Below, one piece after another: positions 36,544 to 50,007 of a DNA stretch of 64,000 bases (its first letter is position 1; every line of letters begins with the position of its first letter). The stretch comes from Chionis minor (taxonomy: Eukaryota > Chordata > Aves > Charadriiformes > Chionididae), in contig VZSF01002039.1 of NCBI GenBank assembly GCA_013398295.1, forward strand, positions 186,001 through 250,000, written 5' to 3'. The position numbers and the translations under genes are program-made. Below the pieces are notes generated by a model that had not been told where the DNA came from, did no database searches, and saw only the letters and a list, made by a program, of their open reading frames with translations.

Positions 36544-39500
36544 AGCTGCTTCTACTTGTGGTTGTCAAGCAGTTTGTTTAGGCTATTTGGAATGCTCTTA
36601 AGAAATGTAATCCTTTAAGAAACTGAATCTCTTGCTCAAGGAGAATAATTTCTCACTAGTGTAGACATTACTACACAGACCTTCCTAGTACGTGATAAGC
36701 AAAGAAAGGCTCTGCTTTGGCTCTGCAAACCAAGAAGTGGGCGATAGATGCTTCATCTGGTAATTCTGCAGCAGTGCAGAGGATGGGGAGGCTCAGGAAC
36801 CCAGCAGTACCAGGCAAGGTCTGAGATGGCCAGCCAAGTACAATGTCAAGTACTGGGCAATACCCCAGCACTTAAACGTAACTTTATGGAATATGCCCTG
36901 GTGTACAGACAGTTGTGTATTTCTTGCTTTTGAATGCCTATTAACTACAGCAGCTGTGTATGGGAAGCGGTTTGTTTTATGGAAAAGCTTGGGATGGGTC
37001 TAATATTCTCCCCAAAGAATTGGAGTTGGCTGCTGCCATCTAGGTAGCGACGGCAGAAGGAGTGGGAGGATTTTGGGACCTTTTTCCTAGGTCATGATGT
37101 ATTCTTTTTGCTAGTGATACATCGAATCTTCTGTGAATGATTTGGTGATCAAAAGGCTTAGTCTTTGCAAAATCACTGCTAATTTACTTATTTATTGCTG
37201 GTGTGAAGAAGGACAGGACTTCAGGTGGTGCTTCTGTCTGGTTGCTGTGCTACGTGCAGTACTTGAGAATCTGATTTCTAGTCTTCAGAAACTGAGCATT
37301 TCAGTTAGATTGGGTATAGTGTTTTGGGCCTGTTGGCGAGGAGTCCAGAACCAAACCAAAGGGTGGAAATTGTTCTGCTTTACAAGTCTGACTATCTAAA
37401 GGTGGCAAGTAAAAAGGCGCAAGTGAGGAGGACTTGGGCTGGTAACCAGTGCTGTCTTTAGAGTCCATCGCTGCTGTGTTGTATCAGTAATTAGACTCAT
37501 GATGCTTTTGTTTTAATGAAAGCATGGCTTTTGTTTTGACATCACAGTGTGCCTTCTGTACAAATCTGGAAACGATCTGTCATTGCCCAGAGGTACGTGG
37601 GCCATAAATAAGCACTGGAGTGTCACTGGTGTTAATCTGTAGAGGCAGTTCATGCTACAGAGGGTTCATGCTAGTGGAGAAATGCTTTTCGGCGTCTGAA
37701 GTGGCTGTGTGTAGCACATGTCTGTGATAAAACTGCCGATAGGAATGTCACTGAATTTCTCTAGTGCGTGGTTTTTGTTCAGCTTTTTTTAGTAGAGTAT
37801 CCAGGGTTGGCTTGGTTGGATGTTTGTGTGAGCTTCTTGGAAAAGATTTGGCAGTCTGGGTGCCACGATAAAAGCAACGGTGTGAAACTGGTGAACTGAT
37901 AAAGGCTGGCTGAACTCTAGAGACAGCGGGTGTCTGGACTCTAGTGTCATTCATGGCTGGCTGTTGTATCACTGTATTTAAATGAAATAACTTCATTAGG
38001 TAATGGCATGCGATATAATTTTTTTCCCAGAATAAAAAATTGCCTGCAAACGTTTGTTCCGGTTTAATGCAGCTCTGTCAGGGTCCTGCACATGGCTGTA
38101 AAAGTCATTTCCTATAGTTAATTAAATGATGACATTAGCATCTGTGTTGGTGAATTCGCCCAGTAGCCTTAAATCAAGAAGAGTGCTCTAGTTCTCTATT
38201 TATTGTAAGTGGAGCATTCGGGAAGGGAGGTGGAATGCCTGAGAGAGTAGGAGTATGTGAGCCAGGAGGGCAGGGAAGGACTGGCTGTACATGTTTATTC
38301 TTTAGTCCCTGCTGGTGGGTGGTTTTTTTCCCCCTCTCTCCTTGATTATCATCTTTTGTGATTTTTCTTTTTTGAAGGAGCTTTAGAGAGTAACCGGTAT
38401 TTTCCTGAACATAGTATTCTCTGTAAGATTGCTGGAATTCTGACATGGGTGCTCTCAAATGTGAAATGTCGTTCATTTAAAGGGGTCTGCTTAAAGGACA
38501 TCGTTATGTCTGCACTGTGAGAAAAGAAGTGGCCATATTAGTTTAAATGGTGGTAAAAATAAGCTAACTAGAACTGGCAGCCAAGCTTGAGGTTTCTTTC
38601 CCCTACAGATTTGTATTTTGATTTGGGTTATCAGGTTGATATTCCCTTTAGCAGCTCTAATATTAAACTGCAAGCCAGTATGTTTCTAATTGAAAATAGA
38701 CCCTTTTCTGCTCAGAGATGCTGACTGTCAGTGTACTGAAATCTCCAAGAATACAAGAGCATCTGAACATGATATGCTGACAGTTCTCTATTGTCTATGG
38801 GGGATGACAGAAAATCTTGCTTAGAGAGGATTTATTTGGAAAATTAATAGGCTCAGGAGGCACTTTATACCTGGCTCAGTAGGAGAGGCACAGAGGACAT
38901 CAGTATTTTGAACAGGAACCTTGTTTTGAAATGTTTTGCAAACAAGGGCAGGCTGTTCAAGGCTGATGTATTAATGCAATAGTCGATGTGTCAGTCAGAC
39001 TAACATTAACTGAGAATCAACGCTTTTGTTATTAATACTGTCTCCAGTTGTGTGATTGAACCTTACACCTCTGGGACTATTCCAGAATCACTCGACAACC
39101 TGCAAACCAGGTGCTTGGGCTTCAGAAAGGATTCATGAGCAACTACTTCTAGTTGGTTAGTTTGTCCCCTGTTTTTTCTCCATATTCCTATTTTTTTCGT
39201 TTCTCCAAATCTCATCTCTCAGGCTTTTTTCACTTTATCTTGAAGAAATCTTGTTAAGTTGAAACTGTACAAAGTAATCTGCTTAGATGCCTTCATTAAA
39301 TTGCCAAGGGATATTTATGTATTGCATCAGCCCTTTTATTGCAAAAGTGTTTGCTCGCTGCTCGTGGGATCAAGCGGGGAAGGCCGGCCCTGTTTGCACA
39401 GCAGTGCTGTACTCCCCTTCCGCTCCGAAGGCAGCAGAGACGCCTGTAACCTCTGTGGTGTTTACGAGTCCAGGGCTGGATACGTAATGTGGCTTCCTCT

Positions 39501-40172
39501 GACATGAGGTGATTGTGTGCTGTGGAGGGATTGAGGTTGCAACACAGCTAGGAATATTATTAAATCAGCGATGTAATTCTTGGACTGTGAATAGTGGCAG
39601 GGCAAACTTGAAATATATTAAATTTTAGAGCATTTTTTAAAGTCTGCTCCTTGTGACGGAAACTGTTGACACTAAGGAATGCTGCAAGACCCTCTAGTTT
39701 GTAAAGCTCAAACTTGACCTGCAGAGAGGGGGGTTGTTGCAATGAAAATTTTGAAAGGAAGAAAAAGACCAAGTAAACGTAGGGAAAAATGTGTCTATAT
39801 TCAGCAATAGTTTAGAACACAGGAAATAAGAAATCCACATTGCAAACAAAAGCCGTCAGCTCATATGTTAGAAGTTACTGGATAGGTAGGATGAGAGAGA
39901 TTGTGCATTTTATGAAAATACTTATTTAAAGCACAGAGTGGAGAATATGCTGGAAAATAAGCCAGAGAAGACATGAAGGTGAGGATGAAGTGCAAAATGC
40001 TGTATATGTGGCCATGGTGCTAGAAATTACCCTGGCAGAGGACAGGGTCTGCTCTGCTCTGAAAAAAAACCCCTTCTCCTAGTTAGTATTTCAGGAAGTG
40101 TTTGTAATTATTTCCAGCTACCTTCTTTTGCATCTGTCTCAAGTTTTGGTGAGACTTCAAAGTGTGTATTAA

Positions 40173-40190
40173 TTGTTGCTGTTGTTGTTG
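40173..40190 (+). repeat. (TTG)n microsatellite forming the acceptor tract of the shared exon
   Basis: Six TTG/CTG triplets (one is CTG) directly precede the tag acceptor at 40191-40193, replacing the usual run of C and T. A branch-point-like ttaat lies at 40169-40173, about 21 bases from the AG. Length changes of the repeat would change branch-to-acceptor spacing. Confidence 0.75.
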
Positions 40191-40193
40191 TAG

Positions 40194-40411
40194 TTGACAA
40201 GGGCAAGCAGCGGAGTCCCAAGAGCTCGTGCATACAGGCTCAAGCCTCCCCGGATGCGCGTTCGCCTGGCACAAAACCAGCGGAGTTGACACAGTACAAA
40301 ACAAAATGTGAGGCCCAAAGCGGAATCATCCTGCAGCTGAAGAAGTTCCTGACAAGCAGTAACCAGAAGTTTGAAGCGTTAACGGTTGTGATCCAGCACC
40401 TGCAGTCTGAG
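40194..40411 (+). CDS. MTUS1: MTUS1 shared exon joining long and ATIP1 isoforms
   Basis: The exon is 218 bases, 2 + 72 codons, between acceptor gttgtag and donor TCTGAG|gtaaaa. It encodes (V)[20 protein letters not shown], then an [20 protein letters not shown] segment and [13 protein letters not shown] at the end. The second half is almost identical to human MTUS1 ([17 protein letters not shown] and [11 protein letters not shown]) and opens the C-terminal coiled coil that mediates self-association and AT2-receptor binding. The first third is a basic Ser/Pro-rich linker. Two upstream exons can feed it, 2850-2897 (long form) and 16372-16492 (ATIP1), and both leave one base, so both join in frame. 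It ends on a complete codon, which lets exon 53770, and any other phase-0 first exon, join the downstream part cleanly. Confidence 0.95.
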
Positions 40412-43400
40412 GTAAAAACTCTCAGCTTATCAATTTTGGCTTTAATTTGTTGAATTCTTCTCAACAAGGGCTTCTGAAAATATTAATATACCCATACATA
40501 ACACCTGTGTTTCCGTTCCAACGATTTCTGTTTTCCTGGGGAGGTAGCAGTAAACCTGCTCCTGGCACCAGCTGGATAGGAAAAATAAAACCCCTGACAC
40601 TGCGTTTCATGGCCTTTTTGCAGTTTCACATCCTTTTTGGAAGAGAAGTTTCCAAATGTTTGTAGTCAGAGTCCTTCAGTGCTGAGGACCTTTCCAAGTA
40701 TATACTTGAAGTTCTGCCCATGTAGGAAAGATTAATTTCAAAACATAATCTGCATGACCTTGCTTTATTATCTGACATTGGATAGAAGAGTATATATAAC
40801 AGGCAGATAAGTCTTTGAGCTTTCCAAAATAAAGTGTGAGTTATAATGGTTGTGTTTATTGAATCCTGCATTATCGGTGGTGTCTTCAAATTACCAACAT
40901 TTCGTTTTAAAAAAGGAATATTTAGAAATGCAGCTGAAATTTGGAGTGGAATTAATCTGATGTGGTTTAATGTTTATTTGTTCTAGTCTGTTTGACATAC
41001 ATAGTGACCTCATCAGTTTGACACTACACTAGAAACTTTTGGTCTGCTTTGAAAACTTTTGAGAGAAGAAAAACCTGAAGTTAAGGAAATTATAACAGCT
41101 ACAGATTTATGCTGCAACTGTTGATGCAGACTTTTAACAGCAGTTTCTCTTGCATTTATAACTAATGTTCCAAGATTAGTGTAAGTTTTATTTCAGCTGC
41201 TTGATATGTGGTGATTTTATAGTCTGTTTATACAAAAAAGCACTGAGTTGTCTTAGTACACTGACAAAAATGTAACATTCTCTTCTTGTGGATTAATACC
41301 TGCTGGCTCTCATTTAATCTAAAAATACTGCATTTAAGTCCAAGTCTAGTTCACCTCAGTAAGAGCAGTGGCTCTTAGCCAGTTTTGTGGGTTTGCTTTG
41401 GTTGGGTTTTTTAAACTCTTGCTTGGAACAGCTTTCTCTGTGAAGGAGCTAGTTAAGATCTTCAAAGCGATTTGATACAGGATTTTTGGATGCCTGTCAT
41501 CTAATGGGGAATTGTGAAATTTATATGTGAAATTCTTACTGCTAAACTTCTGTGCAATCTTCTAATTACTGCGTAATAAGCACCTTGATTTTCAGTAACT
41601 TTTATAATCAAATGTCTTAGCCTAGATTCTTCGCTCAAACAGTCTGTATGTCAACTTTTTAAAATTCAGGAATAGTTTATCAATGTCATATTTACTAGGA
41701 AGCAGCCTGTCATATGTATTTGCTTCTTTCAGGCTATTTTACATGTTTAAACATGACTTGAACTAATGGGAATGGTTATTAAAAAAAAACTTAAAAAAAA
41801 GTGGTGTTGAAGATGGAAAGAAGAGAACTGTGTGGAGGACACTGGTAATTTCTTCATTGTTCTTTTGTAGATAGAAAAAAGAAATTTTATTTCTGTCAAA
41901 TTCTATGATTACTCATCTTGGAGACTTAAGCCTAAGCCTGTGAAAGTGGGCTAAATATGGCACATTGATGTACTCACAGACCAGGTGCTGGTGTGGAGGT
42001 TGTTCTCCCCTTTCCCAGGGTAAGACAACACTTGCTGAAGAGATCTTGTGTACTGGCCATAGAGGGGAGAAGGACTCCTGCACTGTGGTGGTGTAAGGAA
42101 TAATCTGGTAGTGAACCGCGGGAAACATCCTGTAGGATTTCTATGTTTTGGGGAACACTGTGAAGAGTAGTTTTGGTTTTGTGGTTTGTTCAGGGTTGGT
42201 TTGTTGGTTTGGGTTTTTTCCTTTCTGGTGAGGTGTGGAGTCTGTTATAGCTAACCTAATCTCAACTGGCCATACATTTATTTTTCTGAAGTATCTCCTG
42301 GGGGACCCCTTTGATGTAGTTTTCAAACTCTTTGGGTAAACCCGGGGAGAAACTTGGAGTTAGGTTTTAGCTCGTAAGGCAGGGGCTCATAGCTTAACTA
42401 CTGCAGAGCAAACCGAAAGTAGCTTCAGCTTTTCTAGTTTAAAAAAAATATAAAATAAATTGTGCTTAGCTGATTACATGACCAACAAAGCTGTTCTTCC
42501 ATTCCTCCCAGTAAAGCAAGTGTGAAGTGACAGGATGCAGTGCAAGCTGGTGAAACAGCTTGCTGTACCAGTGCAGGGTCCTGCTCTGGTCCCCTACAGC
42601 GCGGGGCTCCTCCTGCAGAAGGCAACTACCAGAAAGCTCAAGGGAGAGCGTTTCTTTGCCCGGTTAGTGACGTGGACTGTCCGAATGCGTGGGCAGAGCC
42701 AACGCCATGGTGGGACGGGGCCGAGGACAGGCTGCCTGCCCAAATGGAGATAAGAGCTGGAGCGAGCTGTTGGGTCATGCGGAGGCTGTGCCGCCCAGCT
42801 CCAGCATCTTGCCAAAACCTGCCCCAGCCTCTCCTGCATGCCCAGCAAAGCTGGAGTGGAGGCGATTCAGTGGTTGGGTTGCTTTGGGTTTGCTTTCCTT
42901 TTTGGTTCCGATGCATTTCCGCACAAAAGTTTAAAAGTTGCTGCTTACGAGCTCGTTTGAAATGGGATAGCTGCGAACGAAACAGGACTTGCTGGCAATG
43001 ACTTCTGTCAAAAATGCAGCCAGGCTGTCCGGAGTGGAGTCGAGAGGCTGCTGCCAAAGGGTTAAACGAGATTGAGCAATGCTGCTGGGCTGTTTCTAGC
43101 CCAGCAGGAATCTCTTGAAAAACTCTGCCTGAGCTCAAACCTGTTTGTTGCGAGTGCTATCTTGAAGCTGTCAATATTAACAGCTGGCTCTGATAATACC
43201 TTCACACTCGAGCTGTCAGGGTTTGTCCAGGGGATTTATATGCTTAACTACCTCTAGCAAGACTCTTCTGAATTTAAAAATCTTAAAAACCCAATTTCTA
43301 CCTCGCAGGAGCTATCATTGCGCTGTTTTAATACCAGATGGAAACCCTCTTGGCATCCAGAATACGTGATGGAGTGAACGGTGTGGCTGGCGAGAGCGCC

Positions 43401-43701
43401 GCGCTGTGCCGAGTGTTTCCGTCGTTAGAGGGCTGTGTGTGCGTGAGCCGTGTTAGAAACTCGTGTCAGACTGCGGGCTAGTCACAAGAGCAGGTTTAGT
43501 CTTTCTAGACTACTCCCCTGGTAATTCCTGTGACTTCATAACCATTTTCCTGGGGTTTTCAAGTTCAAAGGAGAAAGGAAAAGTGGCAGTACAGAGGAAA
43601 TAGTGGAATCAGCCGTTTACAATAAGTGCATGAAGTGCCAAGGAAAGCCGCCTTCCCTTAACTTTTGACTGGGTTAAGCTCTGAAACTTGTACCACTGCG
43701 T

Positions 43702-44361
43702 TTGAGTCTATCTTTTAACTTCCCCTGGTATTCATTTTGCATATTAATTTGGAATTTATTTCTTGTCCCTTCAGTAACAGACACGTTCACAGAGGCTTTA
43801 AATATGAAGTTTAACACATCTGCAGTAAGTCAGGCTGTGGCTGCCGCTCCTGCAGCCCTGCCCTCTCTTCCCTTTTCCTCATGTCTGCCTGGGCTGGAGC
43901 TTGCCTGGCCTTTGAGGAGCCAGTTTGGGTGCCCAGTCAGGAGGGGGCGGGGGGGGGGAAGTGATACTGGACCTAGTTTTATAGGTCTGTGGATACCCAA
44001 AGCGTTAGAGGTCTGTCCCACACGGTGGTTTGCTGTGGGAAGGAGTGGGAGTGAAGAACCTTCAGGGGTGGGGTGGGGTGGGAACGTGTGCCTGAGAGGT
44101 CCAGAGCTGTGGGCAGGAGCCAGGTGCTCCCTTGGGAAGGAAGAATCCCAAACTCAGATTGTTTTTTGTGATTTCCCACGAAGTACATCACCAGCTGATG
44201 AGGCTGAGGCCGTGGGGGCTCCTCACCTGCTGAGGGAGCTCAGCCTCTTGCCCTGCCTCGGGGCTGCTGCCCCTGCGAGGCGGCGTGCGCTGGGGAGGTC
44301 GGGCCTCTATGGCTCTGCCATGGGTCAACTCCTGCTAGCTCGGTTTCAGATCTGGTTTTGA
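43702..44361 (+). other. Long anonymous open frame in GC-rich intron (not called as gene)
   Basis: The frame is open for 219 codons. The first 40 codons are AT-rich and hydrophobic and the rest is GC-rich, with many Gly, Ala, Arg and Pro. No family, signal peptide with a clear cleavage site, or repeat structure is recognisable, and other frames are also open over parts of it. The lack of stops is explained by high GC content, so I list it only to describe the stretch. Confidence 0.15.
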
Positions 44362-47234
44362 CTGTTTGAGGGAGATTTAGCTTTCCACTGAAAAGGCAGT
44401 GTGGTGTTAGACTGGCTTGAATGGCTTTGTGACTGTGCAAAGTGTGAATTGACAAATATTACCTCTTCATCCTCTCATTTTAGTGCCTAAATTGCCGCGT
44501 TCAGAACTACTCAGGCTGTTTAAAAAAACATTAGATGGTAAAATATTTAATCGTTATAAACACCCATTTCTGTTCTTCTGGCTTTATAAATATATCTAAG
44601 TGTTTTGAGAGGTCTTGAGAGATTCTGCTGTAGAAATAAGCTTCAAATTTGTCTGTGCTAGAGAGATGAACAGAAACTAAATCTCACTGTTGTGCTTTTC
44701 TTGGTATGGCTACAGGAAGCCTGGTATTTACAGTTCAGCCTTGACTCCGGAATGACTGTGGGGGCATCTTCAAGAAGTTTCCTTTGTAGAGGGAAATGCC
44801 ATTCGAGAGGCTGTAGAGCCTTGACAATAACATGTGGGTGCCACTAATTGTGGATGGGGCACGGGAAGCAACATTAAGTTATGTGCTAGAAATTATGTGG
44901 CTGACACAGGCTTCAGTATTTCCTGGTGGAAACAAAAATGAACCATTAGTATATGACCTACTATAACTGGCACTTCCTGGCATGTGAATGACTGTAAGAG
45001 TCGAGACACCAGTTTTCTTGGGGAACTTCTTAGCACTGAAAGTTTTTTTCCATCTTGGCATACATGGACACATGCAGCAGAAAAATTTGTCCTGGCCTTT
45101 GTGGAAGTTCAGCAGAAAATGTTTATCAAATGAGAAATGCACATCTAGCTTAAGGACCAGAAGTATGCGTTGCATCGCTAAACCCAAAACTGTTTATAGC
45201 AAAAGGAGGCATTTGGGAACAGTCTCATTTTTGACCTGTAAATCCAAAATATATTGGTAGGCTTATTGTTTAGAGCAGCTGTCTTTGAGTTAAATTTATA
45301 GTTTTGATTTTCTTGACCCTAAGATCAAACTTGGCTGGTTCTCATTAGGATTTTCATCTGAAGTGTACTTCTCTTTTAAATCTGGTTTCCCAAAATACAG
45401 ACATAGTATTTCATGAGAGAAAATAAGGGTATTTCATTAGATAATTTTTGTGGGTTAGGTTTTAAAAAATAATAATAATCACTTAAGACAGAAGTCAAAA
45501 GATAATATACTGAATTTGAGGAGTTCAAATCCTCTGCTTCATGAACAGGAAATATTGAATAATAGCACAGTAGCCTCCCCCAGTAAAGCCAACCTAGGCT
45601 CTGGCACTTGGCACCGGGCAGGTAGCTGTTGGAAAGCAAGGAAGTTTAAATGGTGCTCACGGTCATTGTCACACGGGGCTGTTGACAGACAAGAACCGTT
45701 TTGGCAACAGGCTGAAGATTTGTGAGCTCTAACACTCAGAGAAAGATTTTAATCCGTTAATTACTGTGAAACTAGGCTTTGGTGGAAATAACTTTTTAGA
45801 AGATGCCTCAGTTAAGCAATTTGTTGGGTGCATCAGTGTATTCCGAATGGGTTGCAGCTGGAGAGAATGGGGAGTCCTGGCCTGTAGCTGCTCCTAGCAA
45901 AAGCTGTTGTAAGAAAAGATACCTTGGGATGAAACAAACTTGGTGTTTCAGGCAAGCAGTGTTGCTGTCCATGAAGAAGTTGATTCTCATGACTACCTTG
46001 TTATTTCTCATATTATTTTTTTCCCCAAAAAAGATGCAGAATTAATGACAGAAGCAAACTAGATATAGCTATTACAAAATCAAAATTGAAGGCAGCAGTT
46101 AGCAGAAGAAAGAAAATAACATCTTCACTCCTTGTTTCACTCTTCTTTTGTGTGTACTGCCTTTTTGGATGAAATTCTAAACCGCCTTAAAAGGGGGATG
46201 ATGTAAAGAAAATACTGTAATATTTTGCTCAAGAATAGGATCTCATATTCTAACATTTCAAAGAACGTTACAAAATCACAATTATCATTTCATAGATGTG
46301 AGAACTTAAGCTGTGACACCAACTTGTCAAAGCTGCGTGGTGTCTGATGGGGACTGTCCCTCGGATGAAATGAACTGAGACAAAAGCTTTAGAAAATACT
46401 GAGAAATAAGTAAGTGCTTAGAGTAAACTTACATTTTTGAGATTGGAATTTTTACAGGGAAGGAGTAATTCTGTGTGACAAGTGAAAACTAATACTGGAG
46501 TTCAGAAGCCCTGTGAAGTATAAAACAGGCTGTCAGAGAGAAAAGCCTGTATTAAAAAAATTAAAAAGCCCATATTATTACACCCGGACCTAACTTTGTA
46601 AAGCTCTTGCAGGGGTGGATGTGGCTTCTAGGTGGGAAAAAAAAGATCCCATATAAGCATAAGATCCCATGTAAAGCTTGTAAAAGCATAAAGCGCCCAC
46701 GAGTATACGATCCGTATTAAATACACAGTGACTCACAGGAATCCTGTTTGGCTGGTTCGCTGCTTTAGTGTTTCACCCATTAAACGTCAGGGAATAAACA
46801 TCTGATTCTGCATAAATGTACCTAGTGAGAGAGAGAAGTAAAATATTAGAAACTACAGTGAATCTCTGTCAGCTAATCACGTAAATGTTGAATTCTGAGG
46901 CTTAATTGAGTTCTGTTTGAAGTAACAAGTCAAGGTGGAAACAGAGTGCTTTATTTCATTTGGTAAGAAGGCAATGCATAACACTACCAGGCCCAAGAGT
47001 GATTCGGAAGTAGTCATTTCACTGTGTATTTATTGATTTGAGATGGTTAACGACGTTCACTTCATTGCAGTAATAGTCTGCTCCTCCTTTCAAAAATAAA
47101 CATGGAGCAGAGGGTGCAAATCCAGTTTGTTGTGCCAGTTCCTTGGCTTATTTCTTTATCTTGCTTTTGTATCTGAGTGGTGCAAAAGAAATGACATTTC
47201 AAGTTTTTAAATGGGGTGGGGGGCAGATGAGGTT

Positions 47235-47251
47235 AAAAAAAAAAAAAAAAC
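47235..47251. repeat. Poly-A tract
   Basis: A run of 17 A follows a G-rich ggggtggggggcagatgagg segment. No retroelement body is visible upstream, so it is listed as simple sequence. Confidence 0.7.
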
Positions 47252-47448
47252 AGAAAACTTTATTTCTAAAATTGATGACTTCTAATTAGAAGATTTATTC
47301 TGAGGGTTGGGTTTTGCCAGCAAAGAAGGAAGAGGAACTGGTAGAAATACTGTAGTATAAGGACCAAAATAATCAAGGCAAATGTCATGCTGCAAAGCGG
47401 ATATGAATGGCCCTTTTGTTACCCCTTCGTAATTACCTCCAGGCTGGA

Positions 47449-47490
47449 GCTGATGACATGTGAGCGACTGGCTGATGACACGTGAGCGAC
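47449..47490 (+). repeat. 22-base tandem duplication
   Basis: Two near-identical copies of gctgatgacaYgtgagcgac lie head to tail at 47449-47470 and 47471-47490 and differ at one position (T/C). The second copy contains CACGTG-like cacgtgag. It looks like a recent small tandem duplication. Confidence 0.8.
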
Positions 47491-48658
47491 ATGCAAAGAT
47501 GTGACTCAATTTCTACATCACAGCCAGTGATGATGCTCATCTTCTCATAACTGGTGCGGCACAAGGATGGAGTAGACTCCAAGTTCTAATGCTTTGTCCT
47601 AAAGAGGAATATCTCCTCAGTTGACAGAGACTCATCCTATATTGAAACCTGTTGACAACTGAGACTGCACCAGTATTGAAAAAATATATTTAAATTATAA
47701 ACTTTTCTTCCATACAAACTAAGTTCATCTCCTGTAAGGTGCAAGCACATACATTACAGATGTGCTCGCAAATAGTTATAATTTATTATTATATTTTTAA
47801 GATGCTTAGTGTTTCTCTCCAGATTTGATTTTAGGACTAATGCTTGTGGTTTGACAGCAAATGGCTTTCAAAAAATCAGGCTTTCCTTTCCCAGAATAAA
47901 ATTAATTTGGCCCTGTCTATGACAATAAAACACAGTTAAGTGCTTCCGTTCCTTACTGCGCTGGTGAATTTCTGTTTCATGTGCTCTGAACGCATTTTAT
48001 TTACCCTGGTCTAATAAAACGCTTTTTAAAAAAAGCATCGTAATGTTTTTATATTTAATGCTTAATGTTCTCCTCCTGTAAGCTTTGACTCTTGAAGCGA
48101 GTGGTTGACAAAGCGTTTTGCTGATAAAACTGGAAGGCTGACGGCCGCCTGCCAGCTTGGAGAAGTACAGGTAGAGGTGCTGCCTGCCCCAGTGCCGCGG
48201 CGTGCCTGCCACCGGCATCCTCCCAGCCCTCCTCCACCTTCTCTGGCCAGGGACCGCGTCGCATCCCAGCGATGAGCGGGGGGAACGTTCCAGTAGGGAT
48301 GCTGTATGTTTGCGTCATGGGAGAAGTCCCGCCACACGATTCCCAGGGATATTTCAGGATCTAGAAGTAGGTTGTGTCTGTTCCTTTGCAGCGTACTAAT
48401 GCTTTGCAGGTTTTCTGAACCTGGTAGTGGATAGAAGATAGAAGGCTTCACACACGAGTACAATTTTGAGGAAGATCTGGAAACCTTAATCTGAGGATGA
48501 AAAATTGAGAGAGTTTCGGTAAATGATGGAAGCTTGCGTAGAAGTTTGCAATGCTACCAAGCTCCTGGAGGAGGTGATACGTTGCATGGGGTAGACCAGG
48601 GTACTGTGACAGGTAGCTTATCACATAGATACTGGTGTGACATAGCTGCTTGAAATTT

Positions 48659-48705
48659 TAAAAAAAAAAAAAAACCAAACACCCAAACAAACAACACACC
48701 CACAT
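48659..48705. repeat. A-rich tract with CAAAC words
   Basis: A run of about 16 A is followed by ccaaacacccaaacaaacaa. Its composition resembles the tract at 21266. No flanking element is recognisable. Confidence 0.7.
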
Positions 48706-50007
48706 TTTTGGTATACAAATGTGAATTTTTCAGTATTGGTTTGTGTGAATTCTTCTTTTAGTGCAACTCCAAGGAGTACACGTTTCATTTCCAGAAGGAG
48801 TGTGGTTGTTGAAAATGCAAACTGTGATGCGTGGATAACTACTACGGATGGGCGGTGTTAGCTCATTTGGACGCGCGTACTCGAAACTCGGGTTCTGCCA
48901 TGGTTTGCTGTTTCACATTGGGTAGCTGTTGAAGGGCTTGTAGCTCTCAGCATGGAGGAAAAACTTGCAAAAGGTGAATAGTGCTTTTTAGCCAGACACA
49001 GCCTATCTGTGGTTCTCCAAGCCTTGACTTGCAGGCAGAGCATGGGGGTCCTGCACCAGGGCCACCTCACTGGCCAGCAGCAGGACTGCACTGGAAAACC
49101 TGGAATGGTTAGGCCGGCTAGTTGTGTGTCCTCTCAAACAAATAGAGAGTTGCCAGTTCTCCATAAAACTGCATGCTGCTGGATTTGGGATCTGCAAAAG
49201 GGACTGTGGGATGCTTGATTGAGGCATACCCAGCCATTCCAGCTTGAGAACTGCTCATAACCTGAGCTCTTGGAGGTATCTTGGATTTTTTAAGGGAAGA
49301 TTGAGTATATGTACGTAGCCAGGAACGTCGGTTGCTTGCGTGCTTGTTATAAATACCTTTTTTCTGCATTCTGGGGTGTGGACTTTGAGTTTCCTGCTTT
49401 TAAACAGAGCGATGGAAACCGTTCCAGATGTCAGTGCGTCTTCACCCTCATTTGTGTCTGCAATGACCCTAAGCTGGTCTGTTTGAATCTCAAGCTGTAG
49501 CAAAAAATAACTGGTTGCCAGGAAAAATACTTAAGCCTGTAACTGGGCTGCGTAACTACCATAACACAAGTGACAAATTTCTGTAATTTATTCCATTCCT
49601 GACTGGAACACTTCTGTCATCTTGAAACTGTCCTGTTTTCCAGCCCCCTACCCTGGACCTCTTCTCTTTCTAACCTGTTGTAGTGGGCCATACCTCACCT
49701 TGCCAAGGGTCTGTCAAAAACTTCAAAACATGTGAAGGACTTCTAACTGCCTGATCTTTCACAGAACACAGAATGTCCAAGTCTTCGTCTTTATGCTGAG
49801 AATTTGTTTTTTTATGGTGTCTGATAGCAGCAGTGCACTGTCCTGATACTGCCTGTGTAAAGCTTTTATACCCAAACTCTCTTCTTGTTCTTTCCTACAG
49901 CTTCCCTGTTTCTGGTAGGCAGAATGTTTTGGCTAAAGCCCAACTGGATTTCTTATGCACCTACAATAGATTCCTCAGAAATAAGAAAAATAGGTACCCA
50001 GTCATCC

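Larger units (their letters stand above)
16493..40193 (+). other. MTUS1: MTUS1 long intron, 3' part (to the shared exon)
   Basis: This is about 23.7 kb. It holds CR1 copies (18760-19041, 22680-22776, 29068-29352, 29508-30712), an A-rich tract (about 21266-21360), a GC-richer stretch at about 34340-35040 with only anonymous open frames, and an intact coiled-coil ORF at 36013-36543. The other parts (16500-18750, 19050-21260, 21370-22670, 22780-29060, 30720-33750, 36550-40170) show nothing I can assign. Confidence 0.6.

Noticed and set aside
42535..43138. Overlapping frames on both strands (72, 153 and 166 codons)
   Set aside because: Local GC richness explains them; no recognisable family and no splice signals in phase with MTUS1.
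43702..44361. 219-codon open frame on the + strand
   Set aside because: GC-rich, low-complexity translation with no domain; several other frames are open over the same bases; most likely a chance lack of stops.
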